From Gadus chalcogrammus (taxonomy: Eukaryota > Chordata > Actinopteri > Gadiformes > Gadidae): 64,000 nucleotides of DNA. A model generated the notes under the pieces. That model was not told the DNA's origin. It did no database searches and worked only from the letters and a program-made list of their open reading frames with translations. Shown here piece by piece: positions 1 to 10,240 of the stretch. Position numbers and translations under genes: made by a program. Numbering within the stretch: the stretch's first letter is position 1; each line of letters begins with the position of its first letter. The stretch spans positions 21,088,159 through 21,152,158 of the forward strand of contig NC_079421.1 in NCBI RefSeq assembly GCF_026213295.1. Direction: 5' to 3'.

Positions 1-53
1 CCTCCTTTAGCCTCATGAGGTGATACAAACTCCCAGGTTGATGGACTTCAGTG

Positions 54-2457
54 TCAGGTTTCTCTCACAGCAGAATACACACTCTCCTGATTCCTTTCAG
101 TGTTCTTCTTCCCTCCTTTGGTTTTCCTGCCAGAGAACTCCAATGCTGCGTAGTTCAAGGAATCGGTTTCCCCATCCTACAACAGAGAACTGTATAACTA
201 CAAAACATCTGAGAGGATTCATAGCTGTAGAATATAAGTAGAGACCACTTCTTTGATGGTGAAAGTCTGGTGCATTGGTTTCCAATCTTATACCTGAGGT
301 TTACAATATGCTGGTGTTACAATAACCAAACAATAGCCTCGCTCATTTTACCAGGTAACTTCCCTCTGAGCAGGAACGTAGTTAGATATTGCAACAAATG
401 AGGGTAATATTATTCTTAATTTGCGATACATTGCTGTACTTTACCTAACCATTCTGATAAGTATAAGAATAGTCATATGTGTGTCCAGTCCAAGCCAATC
501 AATAGACTAATAATATACATTTTTGCTCGATAATGATTCAATTTAAGGATCAGAATATAGCCCAAACGACCATGATACATTTTTTTTTTCTGTTCCACTC
601 CATTTGACACAAAGTAATCATCAATGTCTACAAATGCAATATGTTCAACAGTTTGTACCTGTTGTTTCTGAATCTGTGAGTCACGTGGAACATGGAAGGA
701 AGCACTCAGAGTTCCTAAGAATAAGAACCAAAGATTACTAACGCTCTGAATTAAAACAAAAGATACGTGTCACAAAACTGAACATGTCCGTAAAAACACA
801 ATGTCTCGAATAATACGAATAAACCCTGAAGAATGTACTGTACCTTTGCGATGATCACAAACATACTTTTGATTTCTGGTTAGAAAGAGGATTGTGATCA
901 CAGCCAGACAACAAGCCAACAGTATTCCAAGCACCATCGTAACAAGATGCCCGTTGGGTTCTAGAATAAGATAATCAACATTTGGTCACCATAAAGCTTT
1001 AATAATCAACATAATAATCAACATTTGGTCATCATAAAGCTTTCTGTAAAAATAAATTTTGATAATTTCCACTGCATAGGCCTCTTGAATCATAAGACGT
1101 ACAGCCACAACAGCCTTTTATCGTAGATCTATATGGAGTTACATTTTTTGCATGATACTTTTGTATAGTTTTTGTACTTTGTGCGTCATTCTGCAGATGA
1201 AAAATATAACACACTGCGCTGCTAGGCTATAATGTGCACTGGCTTTTAATTCCTCTTCTGAAACTATGCTTGAAATATTAAAAAATAATCACAGAGATTT
1301 AAGATTAAAACTAAACTGAGATTATTTTTGCGAACATTTGGTTTGGCATAGAGATTAAAGTTTATTTAAATGAAAATAATTGTTGATTGACTCATAAACT
1401 ACGTAGAGAACACAATATATTGACCTGTTATCTCCAGTTTAGTTCCACTTCCAAACACAACTTCCCCACATGCTGCCAGGGCACAGTAGTAAGTCCCAGC
1501 ATCAGAGGAGTCTACATTGTTCTTGGGGAGAGTGTAGACACAGCTCTGTGGAGCAGACGGAGGCCCAGAACTATTCTGACATTCACCACTCCTGTTTCCA
1601 TTCATGTAAATGGCAGCAGGGTGAGATGGTCCTGATCTGAACCAGTACACACTGGGTTCCCCTTGGCACTGGTTACTGTGGTCCGTCCTCTGGGAGGTAA
1701 TAGAGCACTGGAGAGCCACAGGGTCTCCCAGCTGAGCTGATGCAGACACAGACTGTTGGACCACAGTCTGGGAGACAAACCTATGATTTTCATCTAAACA
1801 GATGACAATTAGGTAATATATTTAACATCAAAAGGCTCTTAAAATGCTTGTCATAATATTGCTTATGAACTGTGAACGGGATTTATCTTACCTTTGATGG
1901 ACAGAAAGGTGCCATTATTCCAATAAGAACGTGAGTATTGTTGACAGAAATAGTTTGCTTCATCACCTTTAGTTACGTTCTTAATGATCAGATTAAAGAC
2001 CCAAGCACCTTCTACCTCTATCAATGTTAAATTAATGTGAGGCTTCGTTGTAACTAATTGATACACTTTCGAAGCAACCATTTCGGGAAAACATCCAAGG
2101 CATTGCTTGTACCAGTATAAATTACTGCAATCCCTTTGCTGAGCTTCACAATGAAGGGTAACAGTATCCCCAAGTCCTGCTGATTCCATGGAGAACAAAC
2201 GAGGACTCTCTTGGGCCTGAATCAACACTAAAAAAATGAATAAATATTAACAATTGTTCTTCAAAATTCATTTTTTTTTATTTGCTTTTGGTTTGCAAAT
2301 TCATTCATGAAGAAATAGACCTATGCTGCAATGCAAGTAATATTATCAACAATCAACTCTGGCTAAATTTGAATAAGTTACATATGATGGAAAGAAATGG
2401 AATTAGAGAAGGAATTGACTTACGTGCTGTACTCAGAGTTATCATAGCAAAATACAT
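54..2457 (-). CDS. nitr: NITR gene 1: V-I type novel immune-type receptor with ITIM tail, intact
   Basis: Six exons, minus strand: 2424-2457, 1892-2227, 1425-1793, 844-960, 659-714 and 54-176. All phases agree and the frame is open for 344 residues. Residues 1-20 form a signal peptide (MYFAMITLSTALLIQAQESP). A V-type Ig domain follows (to about 123), with LHC, YWYKQ and ANYFC. The I-type Ig domain (about 124-246) has six cysteines, including CALAAC, and the joining-like motif FGSGTKLEI. A transmembrane segment (about 255-275, GILLACCLAVITILFL) has no charged residue. The tail carries LNYAAL (an ITIM) and SVYSAV. NITRs are fish Ig-superfamily receptors thought to act on cytotoxic lymphocytes in a manner like NK receptors; an uncharged membrane segment plus ITIM fits an inhibitory receptor. 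The start is the only ATG in the leader frame. The first tail-exon base follows an in-frame TAG, which fixes the acceptor at 176. The I-exon donor (GTCAAT) is weak. Confidence 0.9.
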
Positions 2458-2530
2458 CGTCACGTTTTGGCGCTGAAGCTGAACTAGCGCTGTTCTCGCT
2501 GTAATGAAAGATTTGAACACAAAAGATTCC

Positions 2531-2560
2531 ATTTACATACCATAGTCCAACTGTGATTGG
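2531..2560 (-). promoter_or_regulatory. NITR gene 1 promoter: octamer-like ATGTAAAT plus CCAAT box
   Basis: Read on the minus strand, a CCAAT element inside GCCAATCACAG (2556-2560 core) is followed by ATGTAAAT (2531-2538), 74 bases upstream of the leader ATG. The same pair, with nearly the same spacing, lies upstream of every full NITR copy here, including the diverged gene 7. ATGTAAAT differs at one base from the immunoglobulin octamer ATGCAAAT; Oct-factor binding is an inference. Confidence 0.5.
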
Positions 2561-2639
2561 CTGCAACCTAGAGACACTGAATGAAGCAAGCCAATGATCC
2601 ACCTTGTTTTCTGTGAGGTGCAGTTCATGGTAATATATT

Positions 2640-3320
2640 GTGACTGGTTCAGAGCTTGTGGACCCAGACAAACCATAAACTGACCTTATTCTGATCCTCA
2701 CCCTTCCAGGTTAACCACCAGCTTGGCCTGGCTCCTACCAGCAAACAGACAGGTCTCGGTGGTATGCCAGCAGCCTGCATCAGGTGCCTGCTCCTTCCCA
2801 CCTGCCCGCTGCTGCTGTGGTCACACAAGGCGACCCGGGGGTCGGACGGCTTTTCCCGCCGGCAAAGCATTTGCCCCTGCTGCTACATTTTTATCCTTCC
2901 TGCTTACAGTTTGCTCCATCAGCAATAGTTTGCCCCTCCTGATAACTATTTGCCCCACAAGCTGGGCTCTTTCAGGACTTTGACACTTTGTTACACACTA
3001 TAACTTTGGGGGAAGGAGGGGGTTTTGTGGACATATTGTGTTCACTGGAACCCCATCTCAGGAAGTCGTTCGATTATTTGTGCTTATGTGCGGCAATATC
3101 GGTTTTGACCTTTTTGCTGTGTTAGGATGAACATTTTAGAGAACATTTTATCGAATGTCCTCGTCCTTCTTAGAACTTTTGGGGGCACTTTCTTTCTTGC
3201 TATTTCATGTTCCACTTGCTTGGAAAATGAGAGAGCGTGGCCGCAAGCAGCAGATGAGCTGAAAGGGGAGGGCTGCGGCTGGCCTTGTCTTTGTTATACA
3301 CCCACCACCAAAACTTGTGA
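2640..3320. repeat. Intergenic module, proximal part (GC-rich block, minisatellite remnant, ETS-like site)
   Basis: This stretch between NITR genes 1 and 2 holds a GC-rich block (about 2640-2870) and a degraded array of the GTTTGCCCC-type unit (about 2860-2960). An AT-rich stretch with ACTTTCTTTC-type sequence leads into the TATA-like segment. The same blocks recur in the same order near 6990, 12590, 17340, 20970, 40890, 46200 and 49320. No protein family is recognised. A roughly 70-codon minus-strand frame stays open in several copies. Confidence 0.6.
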
Positions 3321-3446
3321 GCATAAATAGACCAGGCTGCAGGTATCAACAGGATGTGCTGCAGCGGTTCTGCAGAAACCAGCATTGAAATGGACATACA
3401 TTTCCCATCACTGACTGAACCTAAATGGCGATATTTCTGTGTGTGA
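3321..3446 (+). other. Intergenic module copy 1: TATA-like element and short plus-strand ORF (MCC type)
   Basis: GCATAAATAG at 3321-3330 looks like a TATA box. Twenty-four bases later an ATG at 3354 opens a 30-codon frame beginning MCCSGSAET and ending FCV before TGA at 3444-3446. Equivalent frames occur in at least eight other copies of this module in the window. The peptide has no signal sequence and matches no family I know. It could be a real micro-ORF, the first exon of an unrecognised transcript, or an accident of recent duplication. The opposite strand is also open in most copies. Confidence 0.35.
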
Positions 3447-4280
3447 ACAGAGTATTTTCACTTGATTCACGTTGTAATATTCTTACCATTTTTTTTCAAA
3501 AGAGTAAGGTTAATTAATTCAGTACAATGTTATAACAATGGTTGATTCAATTTAATTCAGAGATTTGAAATCTCTTTCATATTGGGCAGTAGGGGGCATC
3601 AGAGGTAACATCAGTCCATTACAGAGACCCATCACCAATCCTTCATACACAACCACTGAAGTCTGGTCAATTGTTATGTGCATCACATGCACCCTTTGTT
3701 CATTTACTGGTTTGGATTTGTCAGTTATCTTAGCCGTGTTTGGTTCTACATATGGTCCCTACTTACCAGCCATTTCTAAGTGTGGCTCTTTGTGATATCA
3801 AGCAAGTGGGAGTGTCTACTCAGATGTTTGAAATACCGACTCAGTTATGCCGACCAGTCTCTGCCGTCCACCAGTCCACTCCCCCGGCCGAGTGGACTCT
3901 CCCGTAGTGTGATGTAACGAAGGGGTACATTCTGAAGTGGCTCATCAACATGAAACCTTGTAGTAAAATAGGGACCCTTCATGTTCACAGATGTGCACCA
4001 ACTCTAAACCTTTTCCTCCCCCTCTATGGATGCATTAGTAAGTAACACTTTTTGTCGGAGTCGGTGCGTCCATTCTCATCTGTTTTTACTCACTTCTCTG
4101 AATTTTTTATTTCGAAAGAAATATAGTTTAGGCATCAATATATGATTAATGTAAGAAATATATTTAGGGGTAAATATGGCTGCAAACCAAGATAGGCTGG
4201 ACAAAATACAGCATCACAAGTGGTGAGCAATACAATGTTTATGATCAAAAACATAGCAGCATTACTTAACATTCAAAACA

Positions 4281-4332
<52 letters not shown>

Positions 4333-4401
4333 CGTAACAATGCCACCATTATCACCCCCTTTAGCCTCATGAGGTGACTCAACCTCCCAGGTTGATGAAC
4401 T
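3447..4401. other. Intergenic stretch between NITR genes 1 and 2 (distal module, AT repeat)
   Basis: No gene is seen. The stretch contains the distal part of the duplicated module (a block near 3930-4010 with GAAACCTTGT and AAAATAGGGAC that recurs near 9090, 13940 and 42640). It then holds an (AT)n microsatellite at about 4281-4331 just downstream of the gene 2 stop. TTTATT near 4107 would read AATAAA on the minus strand and is a possible poly(A) signal for gene 2. Confidence 0.5.
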
Positions 4402-6719
4402 TCAGTGGCAGGTTTCTCTCACAGCAGAATACAGACTCTCCTGGATCCTTCCACTGTTCTTCATCCGTCCTCTGGTTTTCCTGCCAGAGAACTCCAACGC
4501 TGCGTAGTTTAAGGAATCTGTTTCCCCATCCTACAACAGAGAGCTGTATTACTACCAAACATCTGGAAGGATTCACAGCTGTAGTAGATAGCAAATCTTC
4601 TGGATTGAAAGTCAAAACTACAATCCAAATGGTGTATCGTAGTGTAATCATACACTGAGATCTAGAATATGCTGGTGTCTCACAATAACCTAACAGTAGA
4701 ATTGTATCAATCATAAAATCATAAAATCATCATCATTTTATCAAGTAGCTATAATTTGGGTAGGGAGTTGGTCCGAAATATGACCAACTATTAAACATAA
4801 TTACACATTTTTTGTAAATCCTAATTTTAACCGTTCCGATGAGGATACAAATTGACATATGTGCCTCGGTTTTTAAATATATATTTTTAATTATATATTT
4901 TTCCATTAAATAAGCAAACAACATTTCTGCTCGATAATGATTTATTTGAAGAATCGAAAAATCGATTAAACCACGCGTGGTAATTCAATGTCTACCTATG
5001 CAACATGTTCAACAGATTTACCTGTTGTTCCTGATTCCCTGAGTCATGTGGAACTTGGTTGGAAGCACTCAGTGTTCCTGAGAATAAGGACCGAAGAATA
5101 CACATTTTCTGATTTCAAACAAAAGATACATACAACTTTATATGTCTGTAAAAACACAATAACTCACTGAATAAATTCTGGAGAATGTACTGTACCTTCG
5201 CAATGATCACAAACATACTTTGTTTTTCTGGTTAGAAACAGGATTATAATCACAGCCAGACAGCAAGCCAACAGTATTCCAAGCACCATGGTAACTAGAC
5301 GCCAGTTGGTTTCTAGAATCAGATAATCAACATTTGATCATCAGAAAGTCTTATGTCACTTCTTTTTCTGGCAATTTCCCCTGGAATGGGCCTCTGTAAT
5401 CATAAAATGTACAGCCATAAAAATAACCATATAGAGTTCTTGTAAATCTATATGTATATTTTGTATTTGCATCATAATTTTCGATTATTGTTGTACTTTC
5501 TGAAATTTTCTATTTGTTTTTTCTGCCGGTAAAAAGCAAAGACTGAATAAAGACTGCGCTGCAGGGCTATAATGTGCACAGGCTGTTCACTTCCTCTTCT
5601 GAAATGATGGTTGCGAAAAATAATGCCAGAGATTTGTCCATTCCCTCATTCACTCCATCTAAAAAAAGCACCAATATATTAACCTGTTATGTCCAACTGG
5701 GTTCCACTTCCAAACACAACTTCCCCACATGCTGCCAGGGCACAGTAGTAGGTCCCAGCATCAGAGGAGTTTACATTGTTCTTTGGGAGAGTGTAGAAAC
5801 AACTCTGTGAGGCAGACGGAGGTCCAGAACTATTCTGACATTCACCACTCCTGTTTCCATTCATGTAAATGGCAGCAGGGTGAGATGGTCCTGATCCAGA
5901 TCTGAACCAGTACACACTGGGTTCCCTTTGGCACTGGTTACTGCGGTCCGTCCTCTGGGAGGTAACAGAGCACTGGAGAGCCACAGGTTCTCCCAGCTGA
6001 ACTGATGCCGTCACAGGCTGTTGGACCACAGTCTGGGAGACAAACCTCTGGTCATTGGGATCTATAAATCAAAATACAGCAAGAGGTTCTTGAAATGCTT
6101 CTGATGATATTGAATATGAACAATGAAAAAGATGGATCTTACCTTTGACAGACAGAAAGGTGAAATTATTCCACTTGTCACGTGAGTACGATTGACAGAA
6201 ATAGTTTGCTTCATCACCTTTAGTTACGTTTGGAATGATCAGATGAAAGACACAAACACCTTCTTCTCCCTCTGTCAACGTTAAGTTAATGTGGGGCTTC
6301 AAGGTTATTGATTCATACAATTTCGAAGCTACCATTTCGGGAAAACATCCAGGAGATTGCTTATACCAATATAAAGTAGTGCAAACCTCATTTTCTGATT
6401 CACAATGAAGGGTTACAGTATCTCCAAGTCCTGCTGATACCACAAAGACCAAAGGAGGACTCTCTTTGGCCTGAATCAACTCTAAATAAAAAAGAACAAA
6501 TACGATTAATGACTTGTTGGTCTCGATCATTCATACTTTATTTTGAGGCTTGAAAGTTTGTGATAACACTGATAAAGAAATATACCTATTCTGCAATGCA
6601 AGTCATATTATAACCAAACACCTCTTGCTGATATAAATGAGTTATAAAATTGAAAGAAATGGAATTAGAGAAGGTATTTACTTACTTGCTGTACTCAGTA
6701 TTATCATTGCAAAATACAT
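4402..6719 (-). CDS. nitr: NITR gene 2: V-I type receptor with ITIM tail, intact
   Basis: Exons on the minus strand: 6686-6719, 6143-6481, 5684-6061, 5196-5312, 5022-5077 and 4402-4530. They join in phase to 350 residues. The leader starts MYFAMIILSTA; the splice creates a Lys (KLIQAKES) where sister genes have Leu or Arg. The V domain has TLHCES, YWYKQSPGCFPE and ANYFCQSYSR. The I domain has six cysteines and FGSGTQLDI. The membrane segment is GILLACCLAVIIILFL. The tail has LNYAAL and SLYSAV and ends RETCH. The V exon is nearly identical to that of gene 5 about 14 kb away, so one is a recent copy of the other. The I-exon donor is GTTAAT, so retaining that intron would stop translation at once (…DITG, stop). 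The expected role is an inhibitory lymphocyte receptor. Confidence 0.9.
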
Positions 6720-6792
6720 TGTCACGTTTTGGCGCTGAAGCTGAACTAGCGCTGTTCTCGCTCTAATGAAAGACTTGGACTTAAAAGACACC

Positions 6793-6822
6793 ATTTACAT
6801 ACCATAGACCAACTGTGATTGG
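6793..6822 (-). promoter_or_regulatory. NITR gene 2 promoter: octamer-like ATGTAAAT plus CCAAT box
   Basis: The minus strand carries a CCAAT core at 6818-6822 and ATGTAAAT at 6793-6800, 74 bases from the ATG. A TTTGGCGC sequence (6728-6735, plus strand) lies just upstream of the start codon and resembles an E2F site, but it is absent in gene 7. The layout matches the other NITR copies. Confidence 0.5.
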
Positions 6823-6989
6823 CTGCAACATCGAGACACTGAATGAAGCAAGCCAAGGATCCTCCTTGTTTTCTGTGGGTTGCAGTTGATGCTGATATTA
6901 TTGTGGCTGGTGGAAACAACGGTTTGACAGGAAACCCTGAAATAAGCCATCGGTTATCAGAGTGTTGGACTGGGTTAAAGGTTATCAAC

Positions 6990-7310
6990 CCCAACAAACC
7001 AATGAACTGAGCTCATTGGGGTCCTGATCCTGCCAGGGGAACCTCCAGCCATGGGCCCGGCTCTTATCAGCTCACAGCCAGGTCTCGGGGGCATGCCCTC
7101 AGCCTGGGTAAGGTGCCTGCTCCATCCCACCTGACCACTGCTCCTGTGTTCACACACGGCGCCCCAGATGTCAGAAGGCTTGCCCCTCCTGCTCACTGTT
7201 TGCCTCTCCAGCTGTGGTTTGCCCCTCCGGCTAACCGTTTACCCCTCACGCTAACCGTTTGCCCCTAACGCTAACGGTTTGCCCCACTAGCTTGGCTCCT
7301 TCATGACTTT
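6990..7310. repeat. Intergenic module: GC-rich block and minisatellite
   Basis: A second copy of the GC-rich block is followed by short tandem units of the form GTTTGCCCCT-CCGGCTAACC (about 7188-7290). The minus strand is open for 73 codons through the block, in the same frame as the copies near 2649, 12589 and 20969. No function is recognised. Confidence 0.55.
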
Positions 7311-7679
7311 GACATGTCCTTCCACACTTGAACTTCGGGGGACGGGAAGGAAATATTATGTTCGAAGTAATCACTTGTTAGGATGTCGTTTTATTATTTG
7401 TGTCTATTTGCTGCAATACCAGATGTGACCTTTTTGATACGTTGGCCATTTAAGGATCAACATGTTAGAGGAAATAAAGATTTGTGTGTTCAAGCCCAAA
7501 TTAATATTGCGTGTCCTCGTCCAGTTTAGATTAGACAACAACTTTTAGGGTCCCTCCCTTTCTTGCTATTTCTTTTACCACTGGGTTGGAAACAAAGCAC
7601 AAGGACTCAAGCAGCAGAGGAGCTGAGAGGCGAGGGCTGTGGTTGGCCTTGTCTCTGTTTGACACACGCCACCAAAGCG

Positions 7680-7810
7680 CGTGAACATTGAAGGACCAGG
7701 CTGCGGGTATCAACAGGATGTGCTGCAGCGGTTTGGCAGAAACCAACAATGAAATGGACACACATTTCCCATCACTGACTGAACCTGAACGGCGATATTT
7801 GTGCATGTGA
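7680..7810 (+). other. Intergenic module copy 2: short MCC-type ORF, TATA element degraded
   Basis: The position matching the TATA-like element reads GAACATTGAAGG and is degraded. The short frame from ATG 7718 to TGA 7808-7810 stays open for 30 codons (MCCSGLAETN … YLCM). It is identical in layout to the copy at 21712. Confidence 0.3.
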
Positions 7811-8209
7811 ACAGAGAAAGTTCATTTGATTCATTTATAATATTCTTTTAATTTTCTTCAAAAGAGTAAAGTTAATTAATTCAGTAATTTAACCATTGTT
7901 ACAATCTTATAACAATGGTTGATTCAATTTAATTTCGAGATTTGAAATGTCTTTCACATGGGATCATATTGGGCAGCAGGGAGCATCAGATGCAACATCA
8001 TTCCAATATACATCTCCAATCCTTCATACACAACCAGGGATTTTGTTACGTGCATTACATTCACGTAACAAAATCAGTTACCTTCGTAAATGATAAAGAA
8101 ATAGACCTATACTGCAATTCAAGTAATAATATCACCAAACATCTCTGGCTGATTTGAATGAGTTATAAAATAGAAAGAAATTGAATCTGAGATGGTTTTT
8201 ACTTACTCA

Positions 8210-9250
8210 CAATCCCCTGTCAGGAGGTTGTTTTATTATTTGTGTTTATTTACTGCAACACCAGTTGTGACTTTTTAACTATGTTGGCCACTTAAGGATT
8301 AACGTTTTATAGGAAATAAAGATGTGTGTGTTCCAGCCCAATCAATATTGAGTGTCCTCGTCCTGTTTAGATGCGATTAAAAACTTTTAGGGTCACTTCC
8401 TTTCATTGCTATTTCTTTTACCACTGGGTTGGAAACAAAGCTTAAGGGCTCAAGCAGCAGATGAGCTGAGAGGCGAGGGCTGTGGTTGGCCTTGTCTCTG
8501 TTTGACACACACCAGCAAAACTCGTGAGCAGATATAGACCAGGCTGCAGGTATCAACAGGATGTGCTGCAGAGGTTCTGCAGAAACCAACAATGAAATGG
8601 ACGTATATCTCCCATCACTGCCTGAAACTTAACGGGGATATTTGTGTATCTGAACAGAGAATGTTCCCTTGATTATCTTGTAATATTTGTTTTCTTATTT
8701 TCAAAAAAGTTCATTATTTCATTACTTTAACAACGGTTACAATCAATGTTTGGTAACATTTCATTCAGAGATTTTAATATGTCTTTCACATGGGATGATA
8801 TTGGGCTGCAAAGAGCATCAGATGCAACGTTAGTCCCTTACATAGAACCATCCCCAATCATTCATACACAACCACTGTTGTCCTGTTTATTGTTACGTGC
8901 AGCGCGTTAACCCTTTGTTCAGTTACGTTATCTTAGCCGTGTTCATTCTACATAGGGTGCCTATTTACCAGCCAATCCTAAGTGTAGCTCTTTGTGATAT
9001 CATGTAAGTGGGAGTGTCTATTCAGATGTATGACTGCCGGGTGGACACTCCCATTTTGGGATTTGACAAAGGGTTACATTCCTAAATGGCCGTTCAACAC
9101 GAAACCTTGTGGTAAAATAGGGACTGTTTATGTGCACGGGTGTGCACCAACTCTGAACCTTTTCCTCCTTCGCTCCAACCTTCTTGCTAACATTATTTAT
9201 ATTATCCACAAAGCCCCAGATAAAGACTTAATATCGCTAAGCTTAATAGT
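8210..9250. repeat. Partial extra copy of the intergenic module
   Basis: The sequence from the AT-rich lead-in through the TATA-like segment (CAGATATAGACC near 8530) and the distal block is repeated here immediately after the previous copy. The gene 2 to gene 3 interval therefore carries two module copies in tandem. The short frame from ATG 8561 ends early, at TAA 8630-8632 after 23 codons. No NITR exon accompanies this copy. Confidence 0.6.
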
Positions 9251-9450
9251 GTAGGACATCGTACTGACTAGAGGTGTGTGTGTGTGTGTCTTTGTGTCTT
9301 TGAGTACAAGATAAACACAACTGGTATATCTTTGACTTTGACACAATTAATAGGCACGTTCTAGAGTGTCTAGCCACATGATCTGCTGTGGCTGTTAGGT
9401 CTGTGGTATTAGCTGCTAACCTTCAATTACCTTGTAAGGAATGCTTACCC

Positions 9451-9600
9451 TGTGTTAGCTGGGTCAGTACTGTGGTTTAAAAAGCAGAGATGTATTGAAC
9501 CAGAGGACTCTAAATATGTCTATCCTGTGTTAGCTTTGTCAGTACTGTGGTTTAAAAAGCTGAGATGCATTCAACCAGAGGACTCTAAATGTCTCTCAAT
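9451..9600. repeat. Two-copy direct repeat, about 75 bp unit
   Basis: Two adjacent copies of a segment with TCAGTACTGTGGTTTAAAAA and AACCAGAGGACTCTAAAT lie at about 9452-9525 and 9527-9600. A single copy occurs near 14416 and a diverged one near 43286, so the doubling is local. Confidence 0.65.
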
Positions 9601-9811
9601 ATTCCCAGTCAGTTTAAGTGTGTCATCAGCGTCAGAGTCAGAGGGTCCACTCTCATCGTTTATACACACTTCTCAAAGTTCATTAGATTTTGTAAGAATA
9701 CCTTTTAGGCATCAATATATGTTTAGTGTAAAAAAATAGATGCAGGGCTAAGTACGGCTGCACATCAAGATAGGCTGGACATAAGACAGCATCACAAATG
9801 AAGAGCAGCAG

Positions 9812-10035
9812 TGCGGCAGTAGCTCAGGAGGTAGAGCGGGTTGGCTGGTAACCTGAAGGTTGTTGGTTCGATTCCCGGCTCCTCCTAGCTGAGTGTCAAG
9901 GTGTCCTTGAGCAAGGCACCTAACCCTGACTGTTAGCTCACGTCCTGTGAGGACAAAAGGCAGGTGGGAACAGTAACCCTCTCCTCGAAATCTGCTACTG
10001 AAGATGAATGAATTTCATCGCTGGATCGACAATTG
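9812..10035 (+). mobile_element. tRNA-derived SINE
   Basis: The head resembles a tRNA gene with RNA polymerase III promoter boxes: box A in GTAGCTCAGGAGGTAGAGCG and box B in GGTTCGATTCC. The following domain (GTGTCCTTGAGCAAGGCACC) is typical of fish SINEs. The head does not fold as a complete modern tRNA with an acceptor stem, so this is a retroposon and not a tRNA gene. It sits downstream of NITR gene 3. Confidence 0.75.
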
Positions 10036-10240
10036 GGTCCAGCAACTCCCAACGGCTAGCCGTTATAGGAGCATATAACTGTACTGTAATTCAATGTTTA
10101 TGATCCGAACAAAGCAACATTAATAAACGTTAGAAACAATATACAAATGCTACTGACAATATGCCACTTCTCCATCAATACCACCATTAACAGCTACCTT
10201 TAGCCTCTTGAGGTGACACAACCTCCCAGGTTGATGGACT

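Noticed and set aside
4374..4658. Long plus-strand frames over the NITR tail exons (also at 20, 10213, 14825, 43719)
   Set aside because: They are antisense to the ITIM tail exons and the following intron, recur only because the exons are duplicated, and match no family.
6728..6735. E2F-like TTTGGCGC next to the NITR start codon
   Set aside because: Shared by recent copies but absent from the diverged gene 7, so conservation may only reflect recent duplication.
9812..9890. Possible functional tRNA gene
   Set aside because: It has A and B boxes but no complete acceptor stem, and it continues into a SINE body.
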